A DNA stretch of 64,000 bases, from positions 3,103,501-3,167,500 of the forward strand of contig JAUPFP010000014.1 of NCBI GenBank assembly GCA_036925085.1, read 5' to 3'. The position numbers were made by a program, and so were the translations under genes. The DNA is from Brachycybe producta. Lineage: Eukaryota > Arthropoda > Diplopoda > Playtdesmida > Andrognathidae. Below are positions 32,844 through 43,995 of the stretch, piece after piece (position 1 is the first letter of the stretch; every line of letters begins with the position of its first letter). The notes beneath the pieces are model-generated. The model was not told the DNA's origin, searched no databases, and saw only the letters and a list, made by a program, of their open reading frames with translations.

Positions 32844-33051
32844 ACAGGCATTTAGAAATCGGGACGAACACAAGGTGGCTCCGCCCTTTTTATGACGACT
32901 GGCAACTTCTAATTGGGTTTGTTGTGTGGTTCGACGTTGAAAAGGAGCGGAGCATGTGACGTCAGACTACATAACCAACCAATTAGAAGTTGCCGATCGT
33001 CATAAAAAGGTCGGAGCCAACCGAAGTTCGTCCCGATATCTAATTGCCAGT
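32844..33051 (-). mobile_element. PalA copy (loop reversed)
   Basis: Left end ACAGGC, right end GCCAGT. The flanks TTCATAAAT and CAATCCCAA do not match, so the target duplication has decayed or the ends were rearranged. Confidence 0.85.
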
Positions 33052-33089
33052 CAATCCCAATTAGGATCAACCAACAATTTTTTTTAATT

Positions 33090-33182
33090 AAAAAGGCTGG
33101 TTAGAGGCTAGAACTCTCCAGTCGATAACTGATAGTAACCAGACATCTAGCCTCTAACCAGCCTTTTTAATTAAAAAAAAAA
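33090..33182. mobile_element. PalF copy
   Basis: TTAAAAAGGCTGGTTAGAGG and CTAGAACTC are mirrored by CATCTAGCCTCTAACCAGCC and TTTTTAATTAAAAA around a short GATAACTGATAGTAACC loop. Confidence 0.8.
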
Positions 33183-33239
33183 AGCATAATTGGGTTCTTG
33201 GACCACAAATTGAGAAACATTTGCTTTGATATTTTTTGG
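33183..33239. repeat. Fragment shared with 56100-56150
   Basis: TTGGACCACAAATTGAGAAA and TTTGCTTTGATATTTT match the right arm of the palindrome 55825-56150, which also encloses a PalF. Confidence 0.55.
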
Positions 33240-33330
33240 CGACGAATGTAGTTTGGCCACCTATGTGAGATTGCAGGCGCCATCTACCTTGCAGTTACAC
33301 AAGTATTTCTCTATGGAACCCTTCAAACAA
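33240..33330 (-). repeat. RepJ fragment, inverted
   Basis: GCAGGCGCCATCTACCTTGC with ACACAAGTATTTCTCTATGG is the reverse complement of the left end of RepJ (25821, 55123). Confidence 0.7.
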
Positions 33331-34424
33331 GTCTTTTCTGAAACACTTTGTATCTTTGTATATTTCAATATTTTAACCCTTTTTATTTTTCTAGTATTTT
33401 ATATATTGAAAATAATACTTAAAAATCAATGTATTTAAAGAATGAAAAAAAAAGTAGAAAAATAAAATTTATGTAAAACTCAAAAAAGATTTCAATCTCA
33501 AGTGAAAAAAGCTTAAAAATTATTTCTCTCAGCTCCAGCTCTCATTCTCTCTTTCATTCTCTCTTTCATTCTATCTCTCTCTCTCTCTTTCTCTCTTTCA
33601 TTCTATCTCTCTTTCTCTCTTTCATTCTATCTCTCTCTCTCTTTCTCTCTTTCATTCTATCTCTCTCTCTCTTTCTGTCTCTCTCTCTCTATATTTCTCT
33701 GTCTTTTCTCTCTCTCTTTTATTCTCTCTCTATATTTCTCTCTGTCTTTCTATCTCTCTCGCTTTCTATCTGTCTCTCTCAGCTAGCTATCTCTTTCTCT
33801 CTCTTTCTATCTATCTATATCTCTCTCTGTCTATCTCTCAGCTAGCTCTCGCCCTCTCTCTCTCTCTCTATGTCTTTCTTTCTATCTCTCTCTCTCTCTC
33901 TGTCTTTCTATCTCTCAGCTAGCTCTCTTTCTCTCTCTCTCTCGAAATAAGAACTCTCAGATAGAAATAAGCACAAAAAAAAACCTATTTCGAACTTGGA
34001 CGATTTATCTATTTTTTAAGACCCCCCCCTCAACTTTTCTTCAATTTTTCTTTTAACCCACCACCCCCCCCCCTTTCCCATCATTTCCCCCACAATCCAT
34101 TTAAATAATATTATTACCTAACCTCTTCAAAAATTCCTCCCCTTTCTACCCTCTATTCACGTACACACACACACTACTTACTACTTCAATCTCTTTCTTT
34201 ACTAAAACTTTTCATCTAAATGTAAAAGCAAATGCAATTACATTGTAGATATAAACCAATTTGAAGAACGATTTTTTCTCTCTCTTTCTATCTCTCTATA
34301 CCTTCTTATGTATGAGAGAGATAGATAGAATGAAAATTTTAATCTTTTAAATAATTTTAAAACAAGTTCACAAAAAATTTCACTACAAAAAGAGCCACCT
34401 TCATATGGAGCCCTGCTACACAAG
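33331..34424. other. Non-coding with a long CT-rich microsatellite
   Basis: From about 33530 to 33945 the sequence is almost wholly CTCTCT, TTTCTCTCT and TCTATCT units with AGCTAGCT interruptions. The flanks are C-rich runs. No gene. Confidence 0.65.
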
Positions 34425-34633
34425 ACAGGCAATTAGAAATCGGGACATACAGAAGTTGGCTCCGCCCTTTTTTATGACGACCAGCAACTTCTAATTGGTT
34501 GGTTATGTAGTCTGACGTCACATGCTCCGGCCCTTTTCAATGTTGAACCACAAAAACAAACCAATTAGAAGTTGCCGGTCGTCATAAAAAGGGCGGAGCC
34601 AACTAAAGGTCGTCCCGATTTCTAATTGAATGT
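34425..34633 (+). mobile_element. PalA copy (loop forward)
   Basis: Left end ACAGGC; the right end is changed to TTGAATGT. The flanks GCTACACAAG and GCTGCAGAG are only partly alike. Confidence 0.85.
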
Positions 34634-34654
34634 GCTGCAGAGGACTTTTGAAAA

Positions 34655-34873
34655 AAAATTTTTTTTTTAAATCTCGACATGACGACTTTTAATCTCTATC
34701 ATTCGGCCACGTTAACAAGCGCCCTCTTGTAGCAGTAATAATATAAGTATTAGAGTATGGTGCTCACAACATGGCATAATTAACATGGCCGAATAAAAAC
34801 GATTAAAAAAGTCGACATGTCGAGATTTTTTTAAAAAAAAAACATCTCGCATGTCCTTCACAGGACTCTGTAC
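34655..34873. mobile_element. PalH copy
   Basis: AATCTCGACATGACGACTTT, CATTCGGCCACGTTAA and GCGCCCTCTTGTAGCAG are followed by TAACATGGCCGAATAAAAAC, GTCGACATGTCGAGAT and GCATGTCCTTCACAGGACTC. It is like 29690-29890 but without an expanded minisatellite. Confidence 0.75.
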
Positions 34874-34939
34874 TTTTTTCCTTTGTCATAAAGGCTCATC
34901 TGAGAGGCTCATCCTGTAAAACCCTTCATAAAATTATTA

Positions 34940-35640
34940 ATTGATTCTTCCCTACTAGTCGCTGCTTCAATAGTCGCTTCACCCTTGATAGTCGCTTCAT
35001 TCCCTAATAAGTCGTTTCTTCCCTGACAGTCGCTTCACCCTTGAAGCTGGAAATTCATACCTTGATCGTAGCGTCTGCGACTAGCAACTAGTGACTAGCA
35101 TAACGACTTGAAGTTGCAAGTCGCTAGTCACTGTCACACACTACATACGTGCTGCACCTACAAACGTTTTGGGCGTGTCTTCATAGTGTGGTGATGTCAT
35201 ATAAAAATGGCGTCGAAGACACCATATGCAAACAAATCTGGTCTCTGATTGGTTGTTGGGTAGCAACTTGAAACGTTTGCGACCTGAAGCTTCTGTTTGA
35301 ACAGAAGCTTGGCGACTGAGTAGCAAGTCGCGACGCTTTGAAAAGTCGCTAATATTTGCTTTGTATATGGTATGAAGACGAGCTGATGCTCGCTCGACGT
35401 CGCGTTAATGAAGTTTAAGCTTGACAGTCGCTTCTTTCCTGAAAGTCGCTTCTTTCCTGATAGTCCTCGCTTCTTTCCTGATAGTCCTCGCTTCTTCCCT
35501 AATAAAAGTAATAACCCATTCTTCCCTTATAATCGACTCATCCCTAATAATCGATTCAAACCCAATAATCGATTCATCCCTTATAATCGATTCCTTCCCT
35601 ATAATCGATTCATCAGTGACTTTCCAATCACAATCACCCC
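34940..35640. repeat. AGTCGCTTC repeats around a palindromic core
   Basis: TAGTCGCTTCACCC-type units (34955-35040) and TCGCTTCTTTCCTGATAG, then TAATCGATTCATCCCT units (35425-35620), flank a core rich in ACTAGTGACTAGC and AAGTCGC motifs. The core includes a GAAGCTTCTGTTTGAACAG hairpin near 35285. No gene; the 75-90-codon frames are repeat artefacts. Confidence 0.65.
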
Positions 35641-37388
35641 TATTGTAAACTTCCAGGTGGAGTTTCTTTTTCTCCCATAAATACCTAATTTTTTTTCAAA
35701 AAAAAAAAACCTTCAAAAAACCTACTTTTTTCCTGAAAAAAAAAACCTGAAAGAGAGAGAGAGAGAGATGATGATGATAAAAGTAAAATAAAACAAAGAT
35801 GCTTGAAGGGAATACAAATTATTCTACTGCCAAATTACATTGATAACACCTACCACCAACCACCACTTTGTAACTGATTAAATAAAACAAAAGTAGAACA
35901 ATAGGAACCTCTCTCATTCTCTCTCTCCCTCTCTCTCTCTTTCAGTCTCTCTCTCTACTTTTCAGTCTCTCTCTCTCTCTCTTTCAGTCTCTCTCTCTCA
36001 TTCTCCCTTTCATTCTCTCTCTACTTTTCAGTCTCTCTCATTCTCTCTTTCAGTCTCTCTATTTCATTCCCCCCTCTCTCTCTCTCTCTCTTTCATTCTC
36101 TCTCTAGAGAATGAATGATTCCTAAAGTCAGTAATATGCTGTAAAATACAACTGGACGTTTCATGCATATTAATGACCACTACTTCTCTCTCTCTCTCTC
36201 TCACTCTTTCTATTATTATTATTATTAAATTCAATCAACACCATAAAATGTGTATTGAAAGCCAGAAAAAAAAATTATTAACTTCAAAATTTCTCTCTCT
36301 CTCTCTTTGAAGACATTTTTTCTATTCAAACTTTTACAACAAAAAACCCAGCTGCCAAAAAAAAAAAAAAAAAACCAACCCCCTGTTGAGTAGAGCAAAA
36401 AACATCCCACCCCAAACATCTGGAGAAACCGGAAAAAGACAACAGGGGGCGCCACAAACCCTCCTCCTCGTCTTTTCTTTTTAAAAACCTGATTTGTATC
36501 TGTTTAAAAAATTGAGGAATTTTTCTCACTTTGATGTCTAAAATATGTACCTAAATTAAAACACATTTCTCTCTCTCTCTCTCTCTCTCTTTCCCCCCTT
36601 AAAACACACTCTTGTAATCATTTACAAATTCAACTTGCAACACTGATAAGAAAAAATGGTACCCAAAGGACAAAAAATGTCACTCAAAAACAAAACTCAA
36701 CACCAATTTAAGAAAAATAGGTTGGAGAGAGGGAGGGGGTCACAGTTGCCCACAAAAACCCCATTGAAGCGACCCACTCCTCCCTCTCCTCGAAGTGACC
36801 CACCCACTGAGACCCAACCCCATTTGCAATAAACATCAAGGTCAAATAAAACTTCATTGGTCCATTTAACTTTTGTTTTTTCAAGATGGCCTTCGTTAAT
36901 CATTTTCTGAGGCCCTCCTTCCTTTTTTTTTTTACAAAAAACATACCCTGGACCACTTTTTTTTTTTTGCTTTCTGGTTCTTCTTGTGTTTCTCTTACCC
37001 CATAATTAGAAGAAATTTGTGAAACAACAGTTTTCGGGTTTTTTTTTAAAGATTTTTGTTGGTTGTTCTCTTATTTGTTGATGCCTTCTGGAGATTTTTC
37101 TCTTTTGTTTGAAAACCAGTTAGGAATTTTATTTAAGGGAAAGGGGGGGTCCCTCTTCCTCGAGGTAAAGTAACCCCCCACCCATTTCTACCCCACCTCT
37201 CAGTCAAATCTAAATGGTTAACTGTCTATACCAGGTAGTAGTTAACATTCATCACTGTTAACCATGATCAATTACCTGTAGAGCACAATAGACATGTTTC
37301 GCAACGCAAACAAGTGAATCCGCTGCTATCGAGAGTGGTTACGACTCTCCTCCGAGAAAATAAACAGTACGAAAGATGGAGCTTTTAC
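35641..37388. other. Non-coding, CT microsatellites; probable intron of the LMO gene
   Basis: (CT)n-rich tracts at about 35905-36110, 36185-36205, 36290-36308 and 36565-36592. No second LIM-domain exon is recognisable on the minus strand. By position this is intron sequence downstream of the exon at 37389-37798. Confidence 0.55.
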
Positions 37389-37798
37389 CTTATGTAGTCG
37401 TTCTTGCAGAGTATCATTCCGGCCCTCGTAAAACAAGAGCTTCCGATGTCCGCCAAAGTGGCACCGCAACACGAACACTTGAGACAAGCCGTGTGCCAAT
37501 ATCCATCCAAGGCATGCAACAGAAAACGGTCGATGATCTTTCCACCGCAACCGGCACAGAATCGAACATGTCCACCGTTCAGTGGTACACCTATTATCCC
37601 ACCACCTCCACCTCCTCCGCTTCCACCGTTCCCACCTCCGTTACCATTACCACCTCCTCCGACACTTCCCGGTCCACCAAGAGGCGTACCAGGACCGGAT
37701 CCAGGAGGTGGTGGTCCTCCTCCATTTGCCATGCCCGCGTGCATCAGAGGCCCGTGGCCGTGCCCCGTAATTAGGGCTTCGGCCGGGTTATGGTTCAT
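37389..37798 (-). CDS. LMO4: LIM-only protein, LMO4-type, first coding exon (partial gene)
   Basis: LMO proteins are nuclear adaptors of two LIM zinc-binding domains that bridge LDB/CLIM and transcription factors. This exon encodes 136 complete residues. Residues 1-78 are Gly/Pro-rich with long Gly runs. LIM1 follows, with Cys81, Cys84, His102, Cys105, Cys108, Cys111, Cys131 and Asp134, the full set of ligands. CAGCGGKI, DRFLL, YWH, CLKCSCC, DIG, GMILC and NDYI match vertebrate LMO4 better than LMO1-3. The start is the first ATG after an in-frame TAA near 37860. The exon ends AAG before GTAAAAGC, splitting the Arg codon (phase 2). The vertebrate N-terminal tail is about 22 residues, so this one is expanded. 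LIM2 should lie on a lower-coordinate exon that I did not find. Family assignment is firm; paralogue assignment is by motif memory. Confidence 0.9.
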
Positions 37799-38007
37799 GC
37801 CTCCGCCGCGGCGATTTTTTTTCTTCGTCGTACCGATTGTGGGGCCGAAACGAACAATTTAGAAAAATTAAAATCCTCTCGTTAAAGAGAGAGATATACA
37901 AATCACGCGCACGTTTACCTTGCACGCGCACACACACACACACCCGGATAACGGAGAGAGGGAGAGGGTAAACCAAAAAAAAAATTCCGGAACCGCGTAC
38001 GATGATT

Positions 38008-38044
<37 letters not shown>

Positions 38045-38220
38045 CGTCACGGTTTCAAATTCGGATCCGAAAAGTAAAGTTTATTCAAACGACCGAACTT
38101 CGGTTTCGACATTTGTAACGACGAATCGTAACACGAAAACATTAAGTTACGACGACGACGACGCTCTATCAAAAGGAGCTCTTCTCAAGCTAGATGGCGC
38201 TGCAGTTGTACTCTTCATAT
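37799..38220 (-). promoter_or_regulatory. CpG-containing upstream region of the LMO exon
   Basis: It is richer in CG than its surroundings. It holds a (GAT)n run at 38001-38043 next to a TGACGTCA (CRE-type) site near 38043, a GACGACGACGACG tract near 38148 and a GATGGCGC motif near 38193. It is probably 5' untranslated or promoter sequence. No TATA box or transcription start can be fixed. Confidence 0.4.
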
Positions 38221-38919
38221 GAAACTAGTTAGAAAAAAATTACAGAAAACAAGTTTTTTAAAACAAGAATTTTTGTTAAAATATATTTTTTTTTTAGTTA
38301 AAATTCAGTTTACCTGAGAGAGAGAGAGAGAGAAAGAATGAAAAAAAAAAAAGCCTCGAAACAGGTTTCACATTCACGCAAATGATGGATTTCACTCTTT
38401 TTTTTGTTCGTGTTTCTTTTTTTTCAACCTGAAGAAGAAGAAGAAAAATGAATAATAAATAATAAGCGATTTTTATAAAGGGATTGAGAGAGAGAGGGAG
38501 TTGTTATACAGAACGTAACGCGTTCCAGAGTGTGGATAATTACAGGATAAATATAAAACACGCTGAATGAGGTGATTAATTGATATCTAGGCAGCTTTAT
38601 ATTATTATTATATGGATTTCTTATATTATTTGAAAGAGAGATCCATAACCCATAGCAACAGAAAACACACCACACAAGACAACTTTTATTTCAGGTCCTA
38701 TTTACTTATAACAAAAGTTCTGCCCCCCCCACCTCCCTCCTTTGCCCCTCCCAACCACCCACCCACCCTTTGCCCCTCCCACTAAACCTCAAACCCCTCC
38801 CCTCACCTCCTACTAATGTTCATTTTCAGATATATGAAAAAAAAAAAATCAAAATCCCTAGCACGAATTACAATAAATCGAACTTTAAAACGACTGCTTC
38901 ACACGGAACTAGAGACATC
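38221..38919. other. Non-coding
   Basis: A (GA)n tract near 38318, GAAGAAGAAG near 38434 and C-rich runs near 38724-38810. No gene. Confidence 0.5.
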
Positions 38920-39096
38920 ACAGACAATTAGAAAACGGAATAAACAGACGTTTGCTCTGCCCTTTTTTTAGGACGAACGGCAACTCTTAATTGGTTTGTT
39001 GTGACGTCAGACTTCCATAATCAAATAATTAGAAGTTGTCGTTCGTCATAAAAAGGGCGAAAAAACGTCTGTTTATCCCGTTTTCTAATTGCCTGT
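38920..39096 (-). mobile_element. PalA copy, short loop
   Basis: Ends ACAGAC and GCCTGT, 177 bp. The loop lacks the GC-box part but keeps TGACGTCAGAC. The flanks AGAGACATC and AGAGATGTT match at 6 of 9. Confidence 0.8.
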
Positions 39097-39127
39097 AGAG
39101 ATGTTAACAGTAGAAACAGTAGGGCGC

Positions 39128-39334
39128 ACAGCCAATTAGAAATCAGGACAAACAGAAATTGGCTCCGCCCTTTTTATGACGAACGGCAACTTCTAATTGG
39201 TTTGTTGTGTGGTTCGACGTTGAAAAGGGACGGAGCATGTGACGTCAGACTACATAACCAACCAATTAGAAGTTGCCAGTCGTCATAAAAAGGGCGGAGC
39301 CAACTTCTGTATGTCCCGATTTCTAATTGCCCGT
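39128..39334 (-). mobile_element. PalA copy (loop reversed)
   Basis: Ends ACAGCC and GCCCGT. The flanks TAGAAACAGTAGGGCGCA and TAGAAGCAGTTGGGCGCA are alike over ~18 bp. This is longer than the usual 9 bp and points to an insertion within, or duplication of, another repeat end. Confidence 0.85.
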
Positions 39335-39344
39335 TAGAAGCAGT

Positions 39345-39485
39345 TGGGCGCAGTCAGAAAAGTTTGTTCTGATTGGTTATTTAGGATTTGTTACGTGTTT
39401 GATTCTGTTTCTTATGGGTTTCTTATTGGTCTGATGCTCATAAAAGGGCGGGGCTAACAGATTTTTTTCTGGCTGCGCACAACTG
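39345..39485. mobile_element. Short palindromic element related to PalB
   Basis: CAGTTGGGCGCAGTCAGAAA is mirrored by TTTTTCTGGCTGCGCACAAC. Inside are TGATTGGTTATTTAGG and TCATAAAAGGGCGGGGCTAA, which recall PalB. Confidence 0.6.
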
Positions 39486-40195
39486 TCTCTGTGTCAACGG
39501 TTCGGAACTGGTCGCCAATTACGAGAACGGATAAAACCGGTTTGCTAATGACTGAAACTGATGAAACCAATTTCGTCAATATAAGTCGACCTGATGTTCC
39601 GAACCGAGTAGATTCGGTTCGGGTTCTAACCTTTGACACCTCTTAACTAATGTGCTGCGCAAATCTGCTAATGAATATTGAGAAACTGTTCTGCTAAGTT
39701 CGTCGATCTGTGACGAAACCAGTTCAAACGTATTTAGTACATTAGACTAATGTACACTAGCATTAGCTCATTAGTATTAGCAGAGCGCATGCGTATTGCC
39801 ATCTTATCGTTTTATATAGGATTTTATATAGGTTTTCTACAGTGAACGTCTCATCGGCAGTTTCCATTGGTGATCAATAGATTGCGCTGCGAACGCAAAT
39901 CTGCAATCACTTTCCTATATAAAACGATAAGATGGCAATACGCATTGCGCTCTGCTAATACTAATGGGCTAACGCTAGTCTAATGTACTGCAGAAATCTA
40001 CGCAATATTGCGCATAATTTGCTGCAGAAATCTGCTAACTCATATCGGGAACCGGTTCATCAAGATTTTCACAAATTGATCAAAACCCGGTTTTCAAAAA
40101 AATCGCTAACCGCGAACCAATTAAACCGGTTTCGAACCGAGTACAAACGGTTCAAGTTCTATACGTTGCTACCTCAACACAGAGGCCACTTTTAG
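39480..40195. mobile_element. Large nested palindrome
   Basis: The outer ends CTGTCTCTGTGTCAACGG and CTCAACACAGAGGCCAC are inverted. Subterminal GGTTCGGAAC and GAACCGAGTA motifs recur on both sides. The inner palindrome (about 39765-39985) has GCATTAGCTCATTAGTATTA, GATAAGATGGCAATACGC and TTATATAGG arms. The inner part shares a GCATGCGNATTNC theme with the palindrome at 48490. No open frame of note. Confidence 0.65.
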
Positions 40196-40690
40196 TGGTC
40201 GATTTCGACAGTAAAATAACACAATTACTTGTAATATAATAAAGATGAGATAGAGGCTAGAAGTTATTAGTAACATTATTATTATTATTATCCAATAATC
40301 TGACTATAAAATGCGACACAAGTTTAATGAAATATGAGCCATTTACTTTCTTTATGGCCAATTCAAACAAATTGCTACCCGACAACAACAACATTTTACA
40401 CAAAAACAGAAACAAAAAACACTCCTTAAGGAACCACCATATTTTATTAGAAACTTCCCCCCCCCCTTGATGACGTCACCACAACACTTGATTATCTCCA
40501 GTAAGAGACAATATTTTTTTTTTGTTTTAAAAAAAGTTTATTTTGAAAGACATCAAATTAAATAAGGCATTTTTAAATGAACACATTGCTCATTATAGCC
40601 ACTCTTTTGATTATTCTGTCTTAATTAAGAACTAAATTAAAAGAAACTAGAAAGTGTTTTAGAAACTAGAAGGAGGTAGCTCAATCAAGG
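40196..40690. other. Non-coding with a PalD part
   Basis: AGAGGCTAGAAG near 40253 is a PalF arm. From about 40530, AGTTTATTTTGAAAGACATC through AGAAACTAGAAGGAGGTAGC is a PalD half that leads straight into the next array. Confidence 0.55.
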
Positions 40691-41330
40691 CTATTTTTCA
40701 TGTTAATATTTCGATTTTTTTTAATATTCGATTTTTTTTTTAATTTTTCTATTTTTTTAATTTTTTGATTTTTTTAATTTTTTGATTTTTTTAATTTTTC
40801 GATTTTTTTAATTTTTTGATTTTTTTAATTTTTTGATTTTTTTAATTTTTTGATTTTTTTAATTTTTTGATTTTTTTAATTTTTTGATTTTTTTAATTTT
40901 TTGATTTTTTTAATTTTTCTATTTTTTTAATTTTTTGATTTTTTTAATTTTTCTATTTTTTTAATTTTTTGATTTTTTTAATTTTTTGATTTTTTTAATT
41001 TTTTGATTTTTTTAATTTTTTGATTTTTTTAATTTTTTGATTTTTTAATTTTTTGATTTTTTTAATTTTTTGATTTTTTTAATTTTTTGATTTTTTTAAT
41101 TTTTTGATTTTTTTAATTTTTTGATTTTTTTAATTTTTCGATTTTTTTAATTTTTTGATTTTTTTAATTTTTTGATTTTTTTAATATTTCGATTTTTTTA
41201 ATTTTTTTAATATTTCGAATTTTTTAATATTTCGATTTTTTCATTTTTCTTTTTTTTTTTAATATTTCTATTTTTTAATATCTTTCGCGATTTCTTCAAT
41301 TTTTAGATTTTTTATCGATATATCATTAAA
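40690..41330 (+). repeat. 16-17-bp minisatellite, about 35 copies
   Basis: The unit is TTTTTTAATTTTTTGA, with TTCGA and TTCTA variants. It starts after PalD sequence and ends in ATCGATATATCATTAAAATC, similar in kind to the right edge of the 16.6-kb array. Confidence 0.9.
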
Positions 41331-42754
41331 ATCGATTTTTTTTAAAATATCGGACCGATTTTGATTTTTCCAAAATATGACCACAGTCCCTATTTAAACC
41401 CCGGTTTTTCTGTTATTATAAAGATTTTGTCACCTGATACCCTTTTAAAGCAAAAAAAAAAAAGTGGGATTTTATTTACCCCCCTTCCCCCCTTATTCCC
41501 CCACCCCCACATTTCTTAATATGTAACCTAATCAGTGTAAATAGAAGACATTTAAGTAGGGATCCCATTAACATACGACAGCTGTTAGAACAATCCATTT
41601 ACAAACTCCCCCCTCCCACCCCCCCTTATACTTCCCTCCACCCCAAAACAAAAGTTATAATTAAAAAATAACAAAGAAAAAGGGAGAGCGAGGAGGAGGA
41701 AGGGAGAGAGGGAGGGAGGGGGAAATAAGTCCAAAGAGGGGTGGAAGGAGGGAATATTTAAAATTAAACAAGGGCTCGAGTTACCAACGGATCGATTGAA
41801 CGCGGTTTACCGATTCGCATCGAATTAGAAGAGTCCAATTAGACGGGGTGGTCAATAGGAAAGAGAAGAGGGGGTCCTAATCCCCCACCCCCTTAAATAA
41901 GGGAAATGTTAACCCTGACATCCAGGAATGACTGATCGACTTTACAAGAAATAACTGTTCAACATCAAATTAAACAAAAAGAGGTCCTTAAAAACCAGTT
42001 GGGGCACAATCATAACCAAAAAAGAAGGAAGGGGGGATTAAAGTGGGGTATTTTACCCCATTCACCCCTTATCTACACTTCCAAAAAATATGAAGAAAAA
42101 AAAAGGATCTCAGAATACAAACAATTAAAGGTCGAGATCAAATGGGCCAGAACAAGAAAAGAGGGACACAGTAGAGTCCCTCCCCCCACCCCACCGTCCC
42201 AATGGGACATTTTTAGTGAATTGGACCCACGAATTTTAAAAGATAGGACAAGGTCACACCAATACATAAAAAGACCTTTTGTGGGTAAAAGAAAAAAAGA
42301 TGACTGAATAGGACTTTTCAAAAGATAAGAGGGGCCCTAAGAAGAGGAGGGATATAGAAAGAGATGGGTGGGGCCTCACATACACAAAGGTGTTGGTGGT
42401 GGTTCCTCCTCCTCGTCCCTAATTATACTTGATCCAACTTTCCCCCCCCCCCCTAAAAGGATAATAAATCAAAGAATCTCTCTTTTGAATGTAAAACTCA
42501 ATCTAAAAATCAGGTTTTCTTTTTTTTTTCCGAAATCTATTCAGAATTATTTTCTTATTGTCATTAAATTTGTTTCAGAAAGAAGAGAAAAAATGTTATT
42601 AACAATTATTATAATGGAGTAAACTGAACAATAAATTTCAGAGGTGTCACATTTTTGTTTAGAAAACACACTTGAAGAGAGCGAGAATGACACCCAAAAA
42701 AAAAACTGTCAAAGCGATGTTACACACCAGGTTCACACATAAACTAGAATGAAC
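41331..42754. other. Non-coding, purine-rich
   Basis: GAGGAGG and GGGAGAG runs near 41685-41760 and C runs near 41610 and 42442. Open frames of 80-100 codons on both strands lack domains. No gene. Confidence 0.5.
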
Positions 42755-43510
42755 AAACCTTATATACGTTGTACACACATGAGTTAAATGAATTCAAATT
42801 AAATGTGTTTAGGTGAATTATACGGAATCCAGTTAAGGACACATAAACACCAAATAAAAATTGACTTTAATTATTAATATTTTAAATTGAAATACTAAAT
42901 CAATAGTTTATATATTTTATATTTAAGTTAATTAACTCAATATTTTCAAGATTATTAACTGAATAAATTGAATTCGACATATTGTTCGTGTCCTTCACGG
43001 GGCTCTGTAGAACACGTTTATTATTTAAATGCGTTTAAATTATCAGGTGTGTGTACTAGGTATTAGATCCAAATTCAAGAATGAAACTTATTCTAATTGG
43101 GTTCTTTGAAAGGGGCACCATTTTAGATGGGGCTCATAAGAGGAATCAGGCGTTGGTTGACATCTTCTTGCTTCAGGTAACAAAAAACCCTTATACCTAA
43201 TACACACAGCTGATAATTTAAATACATTTAAATAATAACCGTGTTCTACAGAGCCCTGTGAAGGCCAAACAAACAATATATCGAATTCAATTTATTCACT
43301 TAATTAATCTTGAAAATATTGAGTTAATACTTAAATATAATCAGATAAACTATTGACAAAATATTGATTTAGTATTTCAATTTAAAATATTAATAATAAA
43401 GTGAATTTTTATTTGGTGTTCATGTCCTTAACTGGATTCCGTATAATTCACCTAAACACATTTAATTTGAATTCATTTAACTCATGTGTGTACAACGTAT
43501 TAGCTGTACC
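42755..43510. mobile_element. PalI: ~750-bp palindromic element
   Basis: The left arm begins TACGTTGTACACACATGAGT and runs through ACGGAATCCAGTTAAGGACA to GTGTCCTTCACGGGGCTCTG. The right arm mirrors it and ends CTCATGTGTGTACAACGTAT. The arms are ~260 bp and the centre ~220 bp. The left end also stands alone at 16508-16610. It contains the GTCCTT edge motif at the arm tips and inside. No transposase frame. Confidence 0.8.
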
Positions 43511-43547
43511 ACTGCTTGAACTCCTTTGAATATTCAGGGTTCAAGTA

Positions 43548-43755
43548 ACAGACAATTAGAAAACGGGATGAACAGAAGTTGGCTCCGCACTTTTTATGAC
43601 GAACGCAAGTTCTAATTGGTGGTTGGTTATGTAGCCCGACGTCACATGTTCCGCCCTTTTCAACGTCGAACCACACAACAAACCAATTAGAAGTTGTCGT
43701 TTGTCGTAAAAAAGGCGGAGCCAACTTCCGTTCATCCCGTTTTCTAATTGCCTGT
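43548..43755 (+). mobile_element. PalA copy (loop forward)
   Basis: Ends ACAGAC and GCCTGT, GAAAACGGG arm variant. The flanks GTTCAAGTA and GTTCAAGTG match at 8 of 9. The CRE is changed to CGACGTCA. Confidence 0.9.
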
Positions 43756-43859
43756 GTTCAAGTGTAGGCCTATTCAATAAAATACTTGTTTTTCCCTTAA
43801 CTCAGAGGGTTCAAAGTTTAAGTTCAAAGTACCAACCAAGTTCTCTACTTGAGTAAAGG

Positions 43860-43955
43860 TTGAAAATTTCCCCTGGTGAAAAATTGAACAAACGGGCCCC
43901 CTCACATATGGGGCAACGTTTCTTCTATTTTTCATCCTAATGGAAACAAGGCTTT
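43860..43955. repeat. PalK fragment
   Basis: TGAAAATTTCCCCTGGTGAA and CCTAATGGAAACAAGGC are parts of PalK (7631, 56957) with the rest lost. Confidence 0.55.
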
Positions 43956-43995
43956 TGTTTTTAAAAACTGTTTAAGTTAGGTCTTCAAGGGTCTT

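Noticed and set aside
37404-37862. Plus-strand 132- and 152-codon frames opposite the LMO exon
   Set aside because: Antisense shadows of a conserved LIM-domain exon; Pro-rich only because the exon is Gly-rich.
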